Assembly: GCA_000525675.1 (NCBI GenBank)
Contig: CP002190.1
Span: 186,001-250,000, forward strand
Direction: 5' to 3'
DNA: 64,000 nt
Source: Bdellovibrio bacteriovorus W
GTDB taxonomy: Bacteria > Bdellovibrionota > Bdellovibrionia > Bdellovibrionales > Bdellovibrionaceae
The position numbers and the translations under genes are program-made. This document shows positions 16,987 to 25,285 of this stretch, piece by piece (within the stretch, counting starts at the first letter, position 1; the number at the start of each line of letters is the position of its first letter). The notes below the pieces were generated by a model. That model had not been told where the DNA came from. It ran no database searches and saw nothing but the letters and a program-made list of their open reading frames with translations.

Positions 16987-17943
16987 ATGATGTGGTTTAA
17001 TTTAGCGAAGGCTCAATCCTTCATGCCCACTCAAGCAACAGAGATTGCAGAACGTGTAGATAATCTATACGGCTTTTTGCTGCTAACGAGCACAATTGGA
17101 TGCGTTCTTGTTATTGGTGGGATGATTTACTTCGTGTGGAAGTATCGTCGTAAGAGCCAGACTGATAAGACGGCTTATCTATCACACAATACTTTCTTGG
17201 AGTTCTTGTGGTCATTTATTCCACTTGTGATCTTCCTGACAGTATTTGCTTGGGGTTGGTATATTTACCACGACATGCGTGCGATGCCTAAAAATGCGTT
17301 GGAGATCAACGTTCTAGGTAAGCAGTGGGTTTGGGAAGTTGAATACAAGAATGGTTTCAAAGCGGTGAACGAAATCGTTGTACCGATTGATCAGGACGTA
17401 AAACTTCTTCTGACTTCTTCTGATGTTATTCACTCATTCTTCGTGCCGTCTTTCCGTATTAAGCAAGACGCGGTTCCAGGTCGTTACACGGCTCTTTGGT
17501 TCAAAGCGAATAAACTTGGTGATTACCACATCTTCTGTGCTGAGTACTGCGGTACTGCGCACTCGGCGATGATTGGACGTCTAAAAGTAGTTTCTAGAGA
17601 AGAATTCGATGCTTACCTAGAGCAAGGACAAGAAGAGAAAAATCTTCCTCTTGCTGAAAAGGGCGCAAAACTTTTCCAAGTTAAAGCGTGTGCATCTTGC
17701 CACTCTGTAGATTCACCTGCTCCAAAAGTAGGCCCTTCTCTTTACCAACTTTTCGGTAAAGAAGAGGAAATGGATGATGGAACTAAAATCACTGTAGATG
17801 AAAACTATCTACGTGAATCAGTTCTAGAGCCAAATAAGCATGTTGTAAAAGGTTACCCAAGAGGCGTAATGCCAACGTTTCAGGGCCAGTTAAACGAAAA
17901 TGAACTCAGCGCACTTGTTGAGTACATGAAGTCATTGAAATAA
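16987..17943 (+). CDS. coxB: Cytochrome c oxidase subunit II with fused cytochrome c
   Basis: Two membrane helices are followed by the CuA domain: HSFFVPSFRIKQDAVPGR, then CAEYCGTAHSAM, containing the two Cys, two His, Glu and Met ligands. A cytochrome c domain is fused to the C-terminus (CASCHSVD, with VMPTFQG supplying the axial Met). This is the caa3-type arrangement, in which the bound heme c takes electrons from a cytochrome or complex III and passes them to CuA. Length 318 fits. The gene lies 6 bases after sco. Confidence 0.95.
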   Translation: MMWFNLAKAQSFMPTQATEIAERVDNLYGFLLLTSTIGCVLVIGGMIYFVWKYRRKSQTDKTAYLSHNTFLEFLWSFIPLVIFLTVFAWGWYIYHDMRAMPKNALEINVLGKQWVWEVEYKNGFKAVNEIVVPIDQDVKLLLTSSDVIHSFFVPSFRIKQDAVPGRYTALWFKANKLGDYHIFCAEYCGTAHSAMIGRLKVVSREEFDAYLEQGQEEKNLPLAEKGAKLFQVKACASCHSVDSPAPKVGPSLYQLFGKEEEMDDGTKITVDENYLRESVLEPNKHVVKGYPRGVMPTFQGQLNENELSALVEYMKSLK

Positions 17944-17954
17944 GGAGCGCACCT

Positions 17955-19565
17955 ATGGCTAATACATCAGCTCATCACGGTGACAATTATCTCAACCACG
18001 AAAAAGGCCTCTGGTCTTGGTTGACGACGGTAGACCATAAAAGAATCGGTCTAATGTACATGATTACAGTAATGTTCTTCTTCTTCGTAGGTGGAGTGAT
18101 GGCTCTTCTACTAAGATTAGAACTTTTCGCTCCTAACGTGACTGAGAACGTAGGACAAGTTTTGAAAAACGGTGACGTTTATAACCAAGTGATGACCTAC
18201 CACGGTGCTATCATGGTATTCATGGTTATCGTTCCTGGTATTCCGGCGATTTTAGGTAACTTCTTCTTACCTATCCATATCGGCGCGAAGGACGTTGCTT
18301 TCCCTAAGATCAACTTATTCAGTTGGTACCTATTCATGATCGGTGCGATCCTTGCGATCTTAACGTTCATGTTTAAGAAAATCGATACTGGATGGACGTT
18401 CTACACTCCTTACTCAATCCGTACTGGAACTTCAGCAGTATTGATGGTGTTGGGTGCTTTCATCATGGGGATGTCTTCAGTTCTTACAGGATTGAACTTC
18501 ATCGTAACAGTTCACAAATTAAGAGCTCCTGGCATGACTATGCACAGAATGCCTTTGTTTGTTTGGGCTCTTTACTCAACAGGTATCTTGCAACTTCTTG
18601 CAACTCCAGTTCTAGGTATCACTTTGTTACTTCTAGCGGCTGAGAGACTGTTCGGTGTTGGTATCTTCGATCCAGCGCTTGGCGGAGATCCGGTTCTGTT
18701 CCAGCATTTCTTCTGGTTCTACTCGCATCCAGCGGTTTACATCATGATTATCCCAGCGATGGGTGTTGTGTCTGAGTTGATCACGGCATTCTCTAGAAAA
18801 GTTATCTTCGGTTACACGGCGATTGCTTATTCTTCTTTGGGAATTGCGGCTGTATCGTTCTTCGTATGGGGTCACCATATGTTTGTATCTGGTCAGTCTG
18901 AAACAGCAGGTATCATCTTCTCATTCATCACGATGCTAGTGGGTGTTCCGACGGCGATTAAGATGTTCAACTGGGTAGCAACTCTTTACAAAGGATCTGT
19001 GTCTTTTGACTCTCCGATGTTATTTGCTCTTGGTTTCTTGTTCTTATTTGCTATCGGTGGTGTGACTGGAATTATGCTTGCGGTTCTTCCGACAGACGTT
19101 CACTTCCATGACACATACTTCGTTGTTGCTCACTTCCACTACGTAATGGTGGGTGGTACTTTGATGGCATTGATGGGTGGATTCTACTACTGGTTCCCTA
19201 AAATGTTCGGAAAGACGTTCAATGAATACTGGGCAAGATTGTCATTCGTATTCATCTTTATCGGCTTCAACGTAACATTCTTCCCTCAATTCATTTTGGG
19301 TGCGATGGGAATGCCAAGACGTTACTTCGACTACATCCCTGCTTATGAAGGTTTGAACAAACTTTCTACAGTAGGTTCTTGGTTGATCCTTACTGGATTC
19401 CTAATGGGTCTTTATGTAATTGTTAATGGTATTCGTAAGGGCGAAAAAGCGACTATGAATCCATGGGGAGCTAAAACACTTGAGTGGCAAACAAGCTCTC
19501 CGCCACCACACCATAACTTTGACGTTGAACCAATTGTAACGGCGGGGCCTTATGAGTACAGATAA
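17955..19565 (+). CDS. coxA: Cytochrome c oxidase subunit I
   Basis: This is the catalytic subunit of an aa3/caa3-type proton-pumping oxidase with twelve membrane helices in 536 residues. Ligand motifs are visible: MTYHGAIM (heme a), [13 protein letters not shown] (CuB His and the cross-linked Tyr), WGHHMFVSG (CuB) and [14 protein letters not shown] (hemes a3 and a). It reduces oxygen to water. A good GGAGCGC ribosome binding site precedes the ATG. Its end overlaps the subunit III gene by 14 bases. Confidence 0.97.
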   Translation: MANTSAHHGDNYLNHEKGLWSWLTTVDHKRIGLMYMITVMFFFFVGGVMALLLRLELFAPNVTENVGQVLKNGDVYNQVMTYHGAIMVFMVIVPGIPAILGNFFLPIHIGAKDVAFPKINLFSWYLFMIGAILAILTFMFKKIDTGWTFYTPYSIRTGTSAVLMVLGAFIMGMSSVLTGLNFIVTVHKLRAPGMTMHRMPLFVWALYSTGILQLLATPVLGITLLLLAAERLFGVGIFDPALGGDPVLFQHFFWFYSHPAVYIMIIPAMGVVSELITAFSRKVIFGYTAIAYSSLGIAAVSFFVWGHHMFVSGQSETAGIIFSFITMLVGVPTAIKMFNWVATLYKGSVSFDSPMLFALGFLFLFAIGGVTGIMLAVLPTDVHFHDTYFVVAHFHYVMVGGTLMALMGGFYYWFPKMFGKTFNEYWARLSFVFIFIGFNVTFFPQFILGAMGMPRRYFDYIPAYEGLNKLSTVGSWLILTGFLMGLYVIVNGIRKGEKATMNPWGAKTLEWQTSSPPPHHNFDVEPIVTAGPYEYR

Positions 19566-20223
19566 AGCAGCGACAATCTCTCACCCTAGAGCAGCACACG
19601 TTTCGCATCACTTCCGTGATGCGAATCAACAGTACGATGCTTGTAAGCAAGGTGTTTGGCTTTTCATGGTTACCGAAATCCTTATGTTCGGTGCCATCCT
19701 CATTGGATATGGTATTTACCACTTCCTTTATCCACAAACGTTTGCTGAAGGTGCTTCGCACTTAGATTGGAAGATGGGTTTCATCAATACTCTTGTGTTG
19801 ATTTTCTCTTCTTTCACAATGGCGATTTCAATTTCTTTGGTACAACAAAATAAGCAGAAGCAAGCTGCTCTTGCTTTAGGTACGACACTTCTGTGTGGTG
19901 CTATCTTTATGTGTATCAAGTATCTTGAGTACTCACACAAGTTTCATCTTGGGTTCTTTCCAGGCTTGAATCTTAATGTGGCAGAGACAGGTGCCGTAAA
20001 CTCAAACCTAGGTCTTTACTTCGGTTTCTACTTTGCGATGACAGGTCTTCATGGAATTCACGTACTTATTGGTATGGGACTGATCACTTGGTTATTTATC
20101 CGCACTATGCGCGGTGATTTCCACTCTCAGTATTGGGCTCCGATTGAAGGTGTTGGTATTTTCTGGCACATCATCGACTTGATCTGGATCTTCCTTTTCC
20201 CTCTACTTTACTTGGTGGGTTAA
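19552..20223 (+). CDS. coxC: Cytochrome c oxidase subunit III
   Basis: This membrane subunit stabilises the oxidase core. Recognisable parts are KQGVWLFMVTEILMFGA, FHLGFFPGLNL and FAMTGLHGIHVLIG, with about five to seven helices in 223 residues, and the closing FWHIIDLIWIFLFPLLYL. The ATG lies within the end of the subunit I gene, indicating translational coupling. Subunit IV follows after three bases. Confidence 0.95.
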   Translation: MSTDKAATISHPRAAHVSHHFRDANQQYDACKQGVWLFMVTEILMFGAILIGYGIYHFLYPQTFAEGASHLDWKMGFINTLVLIFSSFTMAISISLVQQNKQKQAALALGTTLLCGAIFMCIKYLEYSHKFHLGFFPGLNLNVAETGAVNSNLGLYFGFYFAMTGLHGIHVLIGMGLITWLFIRTMRGDFHSQYWAPIEGVGIFWHIIDLIWIFLFPLLYLVG

Positions 20224-20226
20224 TAA

Positions 20227-20559
20227 ATGGCACAAGAATCAAATAATCCAAATGTTTTGAATCCGCACATCACACCAATGGCCACGTATCTACGTGTTGC
20301 TGGTTACTTATTCGCGCTTACAATCCTTACGGTTGTAGCGCATCAGTTCCACTCTCAAATGGGTGCCTTTGCTCCGTTTGTGGCGTTTGGTATTGCAGCG
20401 GTAAAAGCTTATTACGTACTTCTATATTTCATGCACTTGAAAGATGATACGAACATGAATCGCGGAATTTTCGCGACAAGTTTCTTCTTCTTGATCGTAC
20501 TTTTGATTTTCACGGTTGTAGATATCGCAACACGTGTTCCAGAAGTTAGCCCATTATAG
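20227..20559 (+). CDS. coxD: Cytochrome c oxidase subunit IV
   Basis: This small protein of 110 residues has three membrane helices, with the family pattern VKAYYVLLYFMHLKDD between helices two and three. It belongs to the prokaryotic subunit IV (CtaF/CyoD-like) family, thought to assist CuB site formation. Its position immediately after subunit III supports the call. Its end overlaps the predicted start of the heme O synthase gene. Confidence 0.9.
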   Translation: MAQESNNPNVLNPHITPMATYLRVAGYLFALTILTVVAHQFHSQMGAFAPFVAFGIAAVKAYYVLLYFMHLKDDTNMNRGIFATSFFFLIVLLIFTVVDIATRVPEVSPL

Positions 20560-21442
20560 AATCGTGTTAAGAACATACGCAGATCTTACTAAGTTTGGCA
20601 TAGTCGTTTTTTCTGTAATATCAGGAGTGATCGGCTATGCTACAGGCTTTCAAATCGAGGAGCCATTCAGGCTCCAAGAATTCATCTACACAATCATCGG
20701 AATGTATTTCTTAAGTTCAGGCTCATTAGCTCTGAATCAAGTTCAAGAATACAAACTTGATCAAAAAATGCCTCGCACAGCAAAGCGCCCCGTAGCTTCA
20801 GGTAAAATCAAACCTGCGGCAGCTTTAGTTTTGTCGCTTTCATATTTAGCTGTGGGACTTTACATCCTTTTTGATCTTGAACCAATGGCTGGTTGGGTGA
20901 GTTTAGTCTGTGTGTTTTTGTATAATGGTCCGTACACCATGTGGTGGAAACCGAAATGGGTATTCGGTGCTATTCCTGGCGCTATTCCCGGGTCCTTGCC
21001 AGTGACTATCGGATACGCAGTTGCAAATCCTGAGATCTGGAACCCTGAATCTCTTTATCTCTTCTTGATTATGTTCATGTGGCAAATGCCGCACTTCTGG
21101 ATCTTGGCGATTAAGTTTAGAGACGATTATGCAAAAGGCGGAATTCCAACTCTTCCTGTAGCATTAGGGTTACATCGGACAATGCTCCACGTAGGGATTT
21201 GGACATTTGTATATGTAGGCACGGCTCTAGCGGCTCCGATTTTTGTACACGTGAGTTGGGTCTTCTTACTTTTGACGATTCCACTCTGTTTCAAAGTCAT
21301 GCAAGAGTTCATTAGATATTATAAATCTAATGGGACAGAGAGATGGTTGGCTTTCTTTATGTGGCTCAACGTTTCGATGTTGGTGTTTATTGCGATCCCT
21401 GTGATCGACAAATGGAACTTCCTCTTTATTCATTCAAATTAA
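20534..21442 (+). CDS. ctaB: Protoheme IX farnesyltransferase (heme O synthase)
   Basis: This integral membrane prenyltransferase of the UbiA superfamily attaches a farnesyl group to heme b, giving heme O, the precursor of the heme a that the oxidase needs. The Asp-rich signature reads NQVQEYKLDQKMPRTAKRP, and a second polar loop is at KFRDDYAKGGIPTLPV. It has about eight helices in 302 residues. The start is uncertain: GTG at 20534 overlaps subunit IV by 26 bases, and a GTG at 20564 is also possible. It is the last gene of the operon, followed by a strong terminator. Confidence 0.93.
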   Translation: MFQKLAHYRIVLRTYADLTKFGIVVFSVISGVIGYATGFQIEEPFRLQEFIYTIIGMYFLSSGSLALNQVQEYKLDQKMPRTAKRPVASGKIKPAAALVLSLSYLAVGLYILFDLEPMAGWVSLVCVFLYNGPYTMWWKPKWVFGAIPGAIPGSLPVTIGYAVANPEIWNPESLYLFLIMFMWQMPHFWILAIKFRDDYAKGGIPTLPVALGLHRTMLHVGIWTFVYVGTALAAPIFVHVSWVFLLLTIPLCFKVMQEFIRYYKSNGTERWLAFFMWLNVSMLVFIAIPVIDKWNFLFIHSN

Positions 21443-21451
21443 TTAAAAAAA

Positions 21452-21477
21452 GGCGGGAACTGATCCCGCCTTTTTTT
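21452..21477. terminator. Bidirectional terminator ctaB / maiA
   Basis: GGCGGGA (21452-21458) pairs with TCCCGCC (21464-21470) around a five-base loop and is flanked by A-run and T-run. It ends both the oxidase operon and the convergent gene whose stop is at 21476. Confidence 0.9.
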
Positions 21478-22132
21478 ATTTTCTCAAGTCTTCCGGAGTG
21501 TCTATCTGAATAAATGGATGAGCTTTTTTAAAGGCATCCAGTGCGAGGCAATTGTCATTAATTTTTAAAAGAGTCGGATAAGGAGTTAGGTCGATGTTGA
21601 ATCGCTGGCAAGTCAGAAGCTGTGGGATTAAAAACGCATCAGCCATAGTGACTTCGTTTCCAAAAGAGTACTGACCAGCAAATTCTTGAGCGATGATTTC
21701 TAAAGCCTTTAAGCCTTGTTGAGCCCAGATACCAACCCATTGATCCTTTTGTGCTTGATCATAACCATGCGCTGTCTCGAGATGTTTTAAAACTTTAAGA
21801 TTTCCCATAGGGTGCATAGATGAATTAATCACTTCACAAAACTGACGTACGCGCGCACGCAAGTAAGGATCTTGGGGCAGAAGTTTGTTCTGAGGGAAAA
21901 CTTCATCGAGATATTCAATAATGGCAAAGGACTCAGGAATCACACGTCCTTCGTGAACTAAAGTAGGGACGCCGCCCAGCGGATTTAAATTTAAGTATTC
22001 TTCGGATCTTTGCTCTGACTTTAGGAGGTTGATGGGTTTGTATTCAAACTCCAACCCCTTCCAATGGAGGGCTATACGTGCTCGGTAGGATGTAGAGCTG
22101 CGAAAATAGTTGTAAAGCAAAAGAGACTTCAT
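21476..22132 (-). CDS. maiA: Maleylacetoacetate isomerase (zeta-class GST)
   Basis: The N-terminus LLYNYFRSSTSYRARIALHWKG holds the SSxxYRxRIAL glutathione-binding signature of zeta-class glutathione transferases, and NPLGGVPTLVHEG and ESFAIIEYLDE follow in the thioredoxin-like domain. The enzyme isomerises maleylacetoacetate to fumarylacetoacetate in tyrosine breakdown. At 218 residues it has the usual length. A fumarylacetoacetase-family gene lies 1.4 kb away on the other strand, consistent with this pathway, although the two are separate transcripts. Confidence 0.9.
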   Translation of the reverse strand: MKSLLLYNYFRSSTSYRARIALHWKGLEFEYKPINLLKSEQRSEEYLNLNPLGGVPTLVHEGRVIPESFAIIEYLDEVFPQNKLLPQDPYLRARVRQFCEVINSSMHPMGNLKVLKHLETAHGYDQAQKDQWVGIWAQQGLKALEIIAQEFAGQYSFGNEVTMADAFLIPQLLTCQRFNIDLTPYPTLLKINDNCLALDAFKKAHPFIQIDTPEDLRK

Positions 22133-22197
22133 ATACTTACTCCCGTTGATGATGGCCTATTCTCATCTGAACTTTCTCATGCGTCAAAGGACTTGGT

Positions 22198-22923
22198 ATG
22201 GCCAGTAGATTGATTTTTTCTTTACGGTATTCTTCTAAAATCTATATTCAGTTCTTACAGCTTTTCATATCTTTGGTCGTCTTGCTAAGTTTGATTCGCG
22301 CGAACCTATATTTTCTGTCTGTGTATCATGCCACTTCTAACGTGGATTTTTTTGATATTTTGGAAGCATTTTTTGTAGGTCTGCGTTTCGATATTTTGGT
22401 GATGGGTTTTGTTTTCATCTTGCCGACAGTATTATTAACTGTGCAGGCGGTGACAGTTCAGTGGTCCACGCTTACGAATACCCTTCATAAGCTCTACTTT
22501 TTCGTTATCTGGGTTTTAATGAGTCTTATGATTTATGTGGACTTCTTTCATTTCGCAAAATTTGGTCGCCATATGCGTTGGCGTGAGTACGAGAGCCTTG
22601 ATTTTTCACAGTACTACAGCTGGATCGAGAGTTCCTTGCCAAGTCAGTTTTGGATTTTCACCTTGATGGTGGCCTTCTTCTTGGGGATTGGCCTTGCGGC
22701 AATAAGATCCCTTGATTTTGGACATTGGAAGGATGAGTTTTCTCCGCGCAAGCCTTGGTTCATGGAGAAAACGGTGCGTATCTTATGGCCACTGCTATTT
22801 GTGGCGCTCTGTGCGCGCGGGAGTCTAGGTCAGCATCACCTTCGCCTAGAGGACAGTCAGGTTTCAAAAAATGAAGCCATAAATGAGATGGCATTAAATG
22901 CAATATGGTGTTTTGATAAATAG
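22198..22923 (+). CDS. Membrane domain of an LTA-synthase-like protein, no catalytic domain
   Basis: The 241 residues hold about five membrane helices and match the N-terminal membrane part of LTA-synthase/phosphoethanolamine-transferase-like proteins: FFVGLRFDILVMGF after the second helix, and an ending RGSLGQHHLR followed by INEMALNAIWCFDK. In full-length relatives a large sulfatase-fold domain follows this point. Here the frame stops and the next gene begins 16 bases later, so the catalytic half is missing. The gene has a ribosome binding site (AAAGGA) and an intact frame, so it may be a functional truncated protein rather than debris. Confidence 0.65.
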   Translation: MASRLIFSLRYSSKIYIQFLQLFISLVVLLSLIRANLYFLSVYHATSNVDFFDILEAFFVGLRFDILVMGFVFILPTVLLTVQAVTVQWSTLTNTLHKLYFFVIWVLMSLMIYVDFFHFAKFGRHMRWREYESLDFSQYYSWIESSLPSQFWIFTLMVAFFLGIGLAAIRSLDFGHWKDEFSPRKPWFMEKTVRILWPLLFVALCARGSLGQHHLRLEDSQVSKNEAINEMALNAIWCFDK

Positions 22924-22939
22924 AAATTGGAGGAATCTT

Positions 22940-23482
22940 ATGAAGTTTTTTCTCTCTGCATTTGCAGCTTTATTCTTAATGTCTCAAACGGCGAAAGCGG
23001 AACTTAAATACGCTATTGAAGCCGGTGTACGCCAGCAGTCAGGTGATACGGATGGAGGCGGCTCAACGTCTTCTCAAATGGGTCTGCAATTTGGTGCTAC
23101 GGCCAATATTCAAATGAAAGATAAGCTTCATTTGCGCACGGGAATGCTCTACACACAGAGAAACTTAACTATCGATGGCTCACCTGATAATAAAGTAGAG
23201 ATCAGCTACCTAGATATTCCTGTCACTTTGATGTATATGTTTGAAGAGTATGCAGGGGCTTTTTTAGGCGTGAACTTGGCTTTGAATTTGGACAAAAAGT
23301 CTTCTCAAGGATCTGTAACAGGTCTTGAGTCACAAATGCTTCCTATTGTAGTAGGGGCAAGCTTTAAGTTTCACCCTGACTTTGGCGTTTCGATTTACTA
23401 CGAAAGTGCCAGCGGAAAAGTGGCGGATGGTTTAAAGGACTACCGCGCTGTCGGAGCCAATTTACTAATCACGTTTGATTAA
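22940..23482 (+). CDS. Small outer-membrane beta-barrel protein
   Basis: A signal peptide (FFLSAFAALFLMSQTAKA-E) precedes about 160 residues of alternating amphipathic strands, beginning KYAIEAGVRQQ and ending VGANLLITFD, as in OmpA-like and OMP_b-brl eight-stranded barrels. Strand motifs such as MGLQFGATANIQ and LHLRTGMLYTQR support the fold. I use the ATG at 22940 with TGGAGGAA before it; the upstream in-frame ATG at 22898 lies in the previous gene. Its function may be structural or adhesive. Confidence 0.72.
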   Translation: MKFFLSAFAALFLMSQTAKAELKYAIEAGVRQQSGDTDGGGSTSSQMGLQFGATANIQMKDKLHLRTGMLYTQRNLTIDGSPDNKVEISYLDIPVTLMYMFEEYAGAFLGVNLALNLDKKSSQGSVTGLESQMLPIVVGASFKFHPDFGVSIYYESASGKVADGLKDYRAVGANLLITFD

Positions 23483-23493
23483 AGGATAGTGTT

Positions 23494-24474
23494 GTGAAAT
23501 TAGGAACTTTAAAGTCGAACAAATCTTTAGATGGTGAACTTTGTGTTGTCAGTCGTGATTTAAAAACGGCTGTAAACGTATCAAGCCTTGTTTCCTCGCT
23601 GCGTGAAGCGATGGAGCAATGGGGTAAGTACGAATCTGAATTAAAAAAGATTTACCTAGATCTAAATGATGGCCGCGCTGAAGGTTCCTTTTTAGTAGTT
23701 GAAGGTGATTTCCACTCAGCATTGCCAAGAACTTGGTTGTTCGCTGACGGTTCTGCTTTTATCTATCATATCAAGCTTGTGCGTATGGCAAGAAACGCGG
23801 CTCTGCCAGAAACCCTAGAAACAGTGCCATTGATGTATCAAGGGGAGTGCGGATCTTTCCTAACTCCCACTCAAGATATTCCTCAGGTTGATTTCAATCA
23901 TGGAACAGACTTTGAGGGTGAAGTTGGAGTTATTACGGACTTCGTACCAATGGGCACAACACCTGAAGAAGCTCTTAAGCACATTCGTTTAGTGGTATTG
24001 ATCAATGACGTATCTTTACGTGGTTTAATTCCAGCTGAACTTGCTCAAGGTTTTGGATTCTTCCAAAGTAAGCCTTCCTCTTCACTTTCGCCTTTTGCTG
24101 TGACAGTGGATGAGCTGGGTGAGGGATGGAAGCACGGTCGTGTTCACGAGCCTCTTTCCGTTAAGTTTAATGGAGAGTTTTTTGGAAATGCAGATGCTGG
24201 AGCAATGCACTTTCACTTCGGTCAGTTGATTGCCCATGCTGCGCGCACGCGCAATTTACCAGCTGGAAGTCTGATTGGCAGCGGTACAGTTTCTAATGAA
24301 GATCACACAAAGGGTTCAAGCTGTCTTGCTGAAAAACGCATGATTGAGCAAATTGAATCTGGATCTATTAAAACAAGTTTTATGAAAGACGGAGATCGTG
24401 TTGAAATCGAAATGTTCGATAGAGGCGGTCAAAGTATTTTCGGTCGTATATCTCAAAAGGTGAAGGCTCTTTAG
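23494..24474 (+). CDS. Fumarylacetoacetate hydrolase family protein
   Basis: The protein belongs to the FAH superfamily. The metal-binding set is seen as DFEGEVGVITD, where the two Glu are separated by one residue, and LINDVSLRG with its Asp; GSLIGSGTVSNED closes the active site. The family hydrolyses C-C bonds in 1,3-diketo acids, and with the nearby MaiA the likely reaction is fumarylacetoacetate to fumarate and acetoacetate. The start is GTG with AAAGGA in front. The stop codon lies within a shared terminator hairpin. Confidence 0.88.
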   Translation: MKLGTLKSNKSLDGELCVVSRDLKTAVNVSSLVSSLREAMEQWGKYESELKKIYLDLNDGRAEGSFLVVEGDFHSALPRTWLFADGSAFIYHIKLVRMARNAALPETLETVPLMYQGECGSFLTPTQDIPQVDFNHGTDFEGEVGVITDFVPMGTTPEEALKHIRLVVLINDVSLRGLIPAELAQGFGFFQSKPSSSLSPFAVTVDELGEGWKHGRVHEPLSVKFNGEFFGNADAGAMHFHFGQLIAHAARTRNLPAGSLIGSGTVSNEDHTKGSSCLAEKRMIEQIESGSIKTSFMKDGDRVEIEMFDRGGQSIFGRISQKVKAL

Positions 24475-24490
24475 CCTTCACCCTTTTTCT
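24459..24490. terminator. Bidirectional terminator FAH / sodC
   Basis: GGTGAAGGCT (24459-24468) pairs perfectly with AGCCTTCACC (24473-24482), followed by a T-rich stretch; the other strand has a short T-run too. The FAH stop codon (24472-24474) lies in the hairpin. Confidence 0.88.
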
Positions 24491-24494
24491 TTAT

Positions 24495-25058
24495 CTATTC
24501 AAGAGCCTTGATAATTCCACAAGCTTCGCGAGGGCCAGAGTTCCCAGCGGGCTGTGATTTCAAATCATCTTTGCCTTCGTGGATGATGACCGCTTTGCCA
24601 ATGATGCTTGCAGGGCCGTCCTTTAAAGTGACACCAGTGATTGTTAGTGTGGTGTGAGCTTTTCCTTTTGCGGTAGCAATCAAGTTACCCATATCACCAC
24701 CGTGGCGATGTTCAGAGTGTTCTGAACCGTGGACGCTTTGACTAGGGTTAAAGTGGCCGCCTGCTGTTGAAAAGTCAGGAGCATCACAGTTACCCACTTC
24801 ATGAATGTGGAATCCGTGAGGACCTGCTTTAAGACCTTCAACTTCTGTTGTTACTAGGATCTGACCATTTTCTTCTTTGAACTTAATAGTTCCTTTTACT
24901 TTTTTTCCTTTAGCCGCTTTTAGAACAGCTTCGGCTTCACTCGGGCCTGTAGGCGTGTGAACAGCACTTTCAGTGTGGTGATGTTCATCGTGGTTGGTCG
25001 CTTTGTGAGAGCACGCTGCAAGAGCGAAAACTGCAGATACAAGTAGAATCTTACGCAT
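24495..25058 (-). CDS. sodC: Cu/Zn superoxide dismutase lipoprotein
   Basis: This periplasmic enzyme turns superoxide into hydrogen peroxide and oxygen. The metal ligands are visible in GFHIHEVGNC, GGHFNP, HGGDMGN and VIIHEGKDD, and the two disulfide Cys are in GNC and REACGII. A lipoprotein signal (FALAAC) anchors it to a membrane. Residues 22-34 are His-rich (HDEHHH), a possible metal-loading segment seen in some bacterial SodC proteins. It may protect against oxidative bursts during prey invasion or respiration; that part is inference. Confidence 0.95.
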   Translation of the reverse strand: MRKILLVSAVFALAACSHKATNHDEHHHTESAVHTPTGPSEAEAVLKAAKGKKVKGTIKFKEENGQILVTTEVEGLKAGPHGFHIHEVGNCDAPDFSTAGGHFNPSQSVHGSEHSEHRHGGDMGNLIATAKGKAHTTLTITGVTLKDGPASIIGKAVIIHEGKDDLKSQPAGNSGPREACGIIKALE

Positions 25059-25285
25059 CTATTTTCTCCTTAAGGTCGGTTTTAGAATGGGTCTATTTTA
25101 CCGTGCCACCGTTGAATGTCATCGAAGAAGGGGAGATCTAGACTAGCTTACGTTTTTGTAATTCAAAAGACCTGGTCAAGGAGGGCTTCGCTAAGTAGAT
25201 GACATAGAGGCATTTTTTAGTTGAACTAAGATTGAAATCTAACAGGCTAAACAGAAATCCAAGAGATTGTTCGAGGGGAAAAGCA

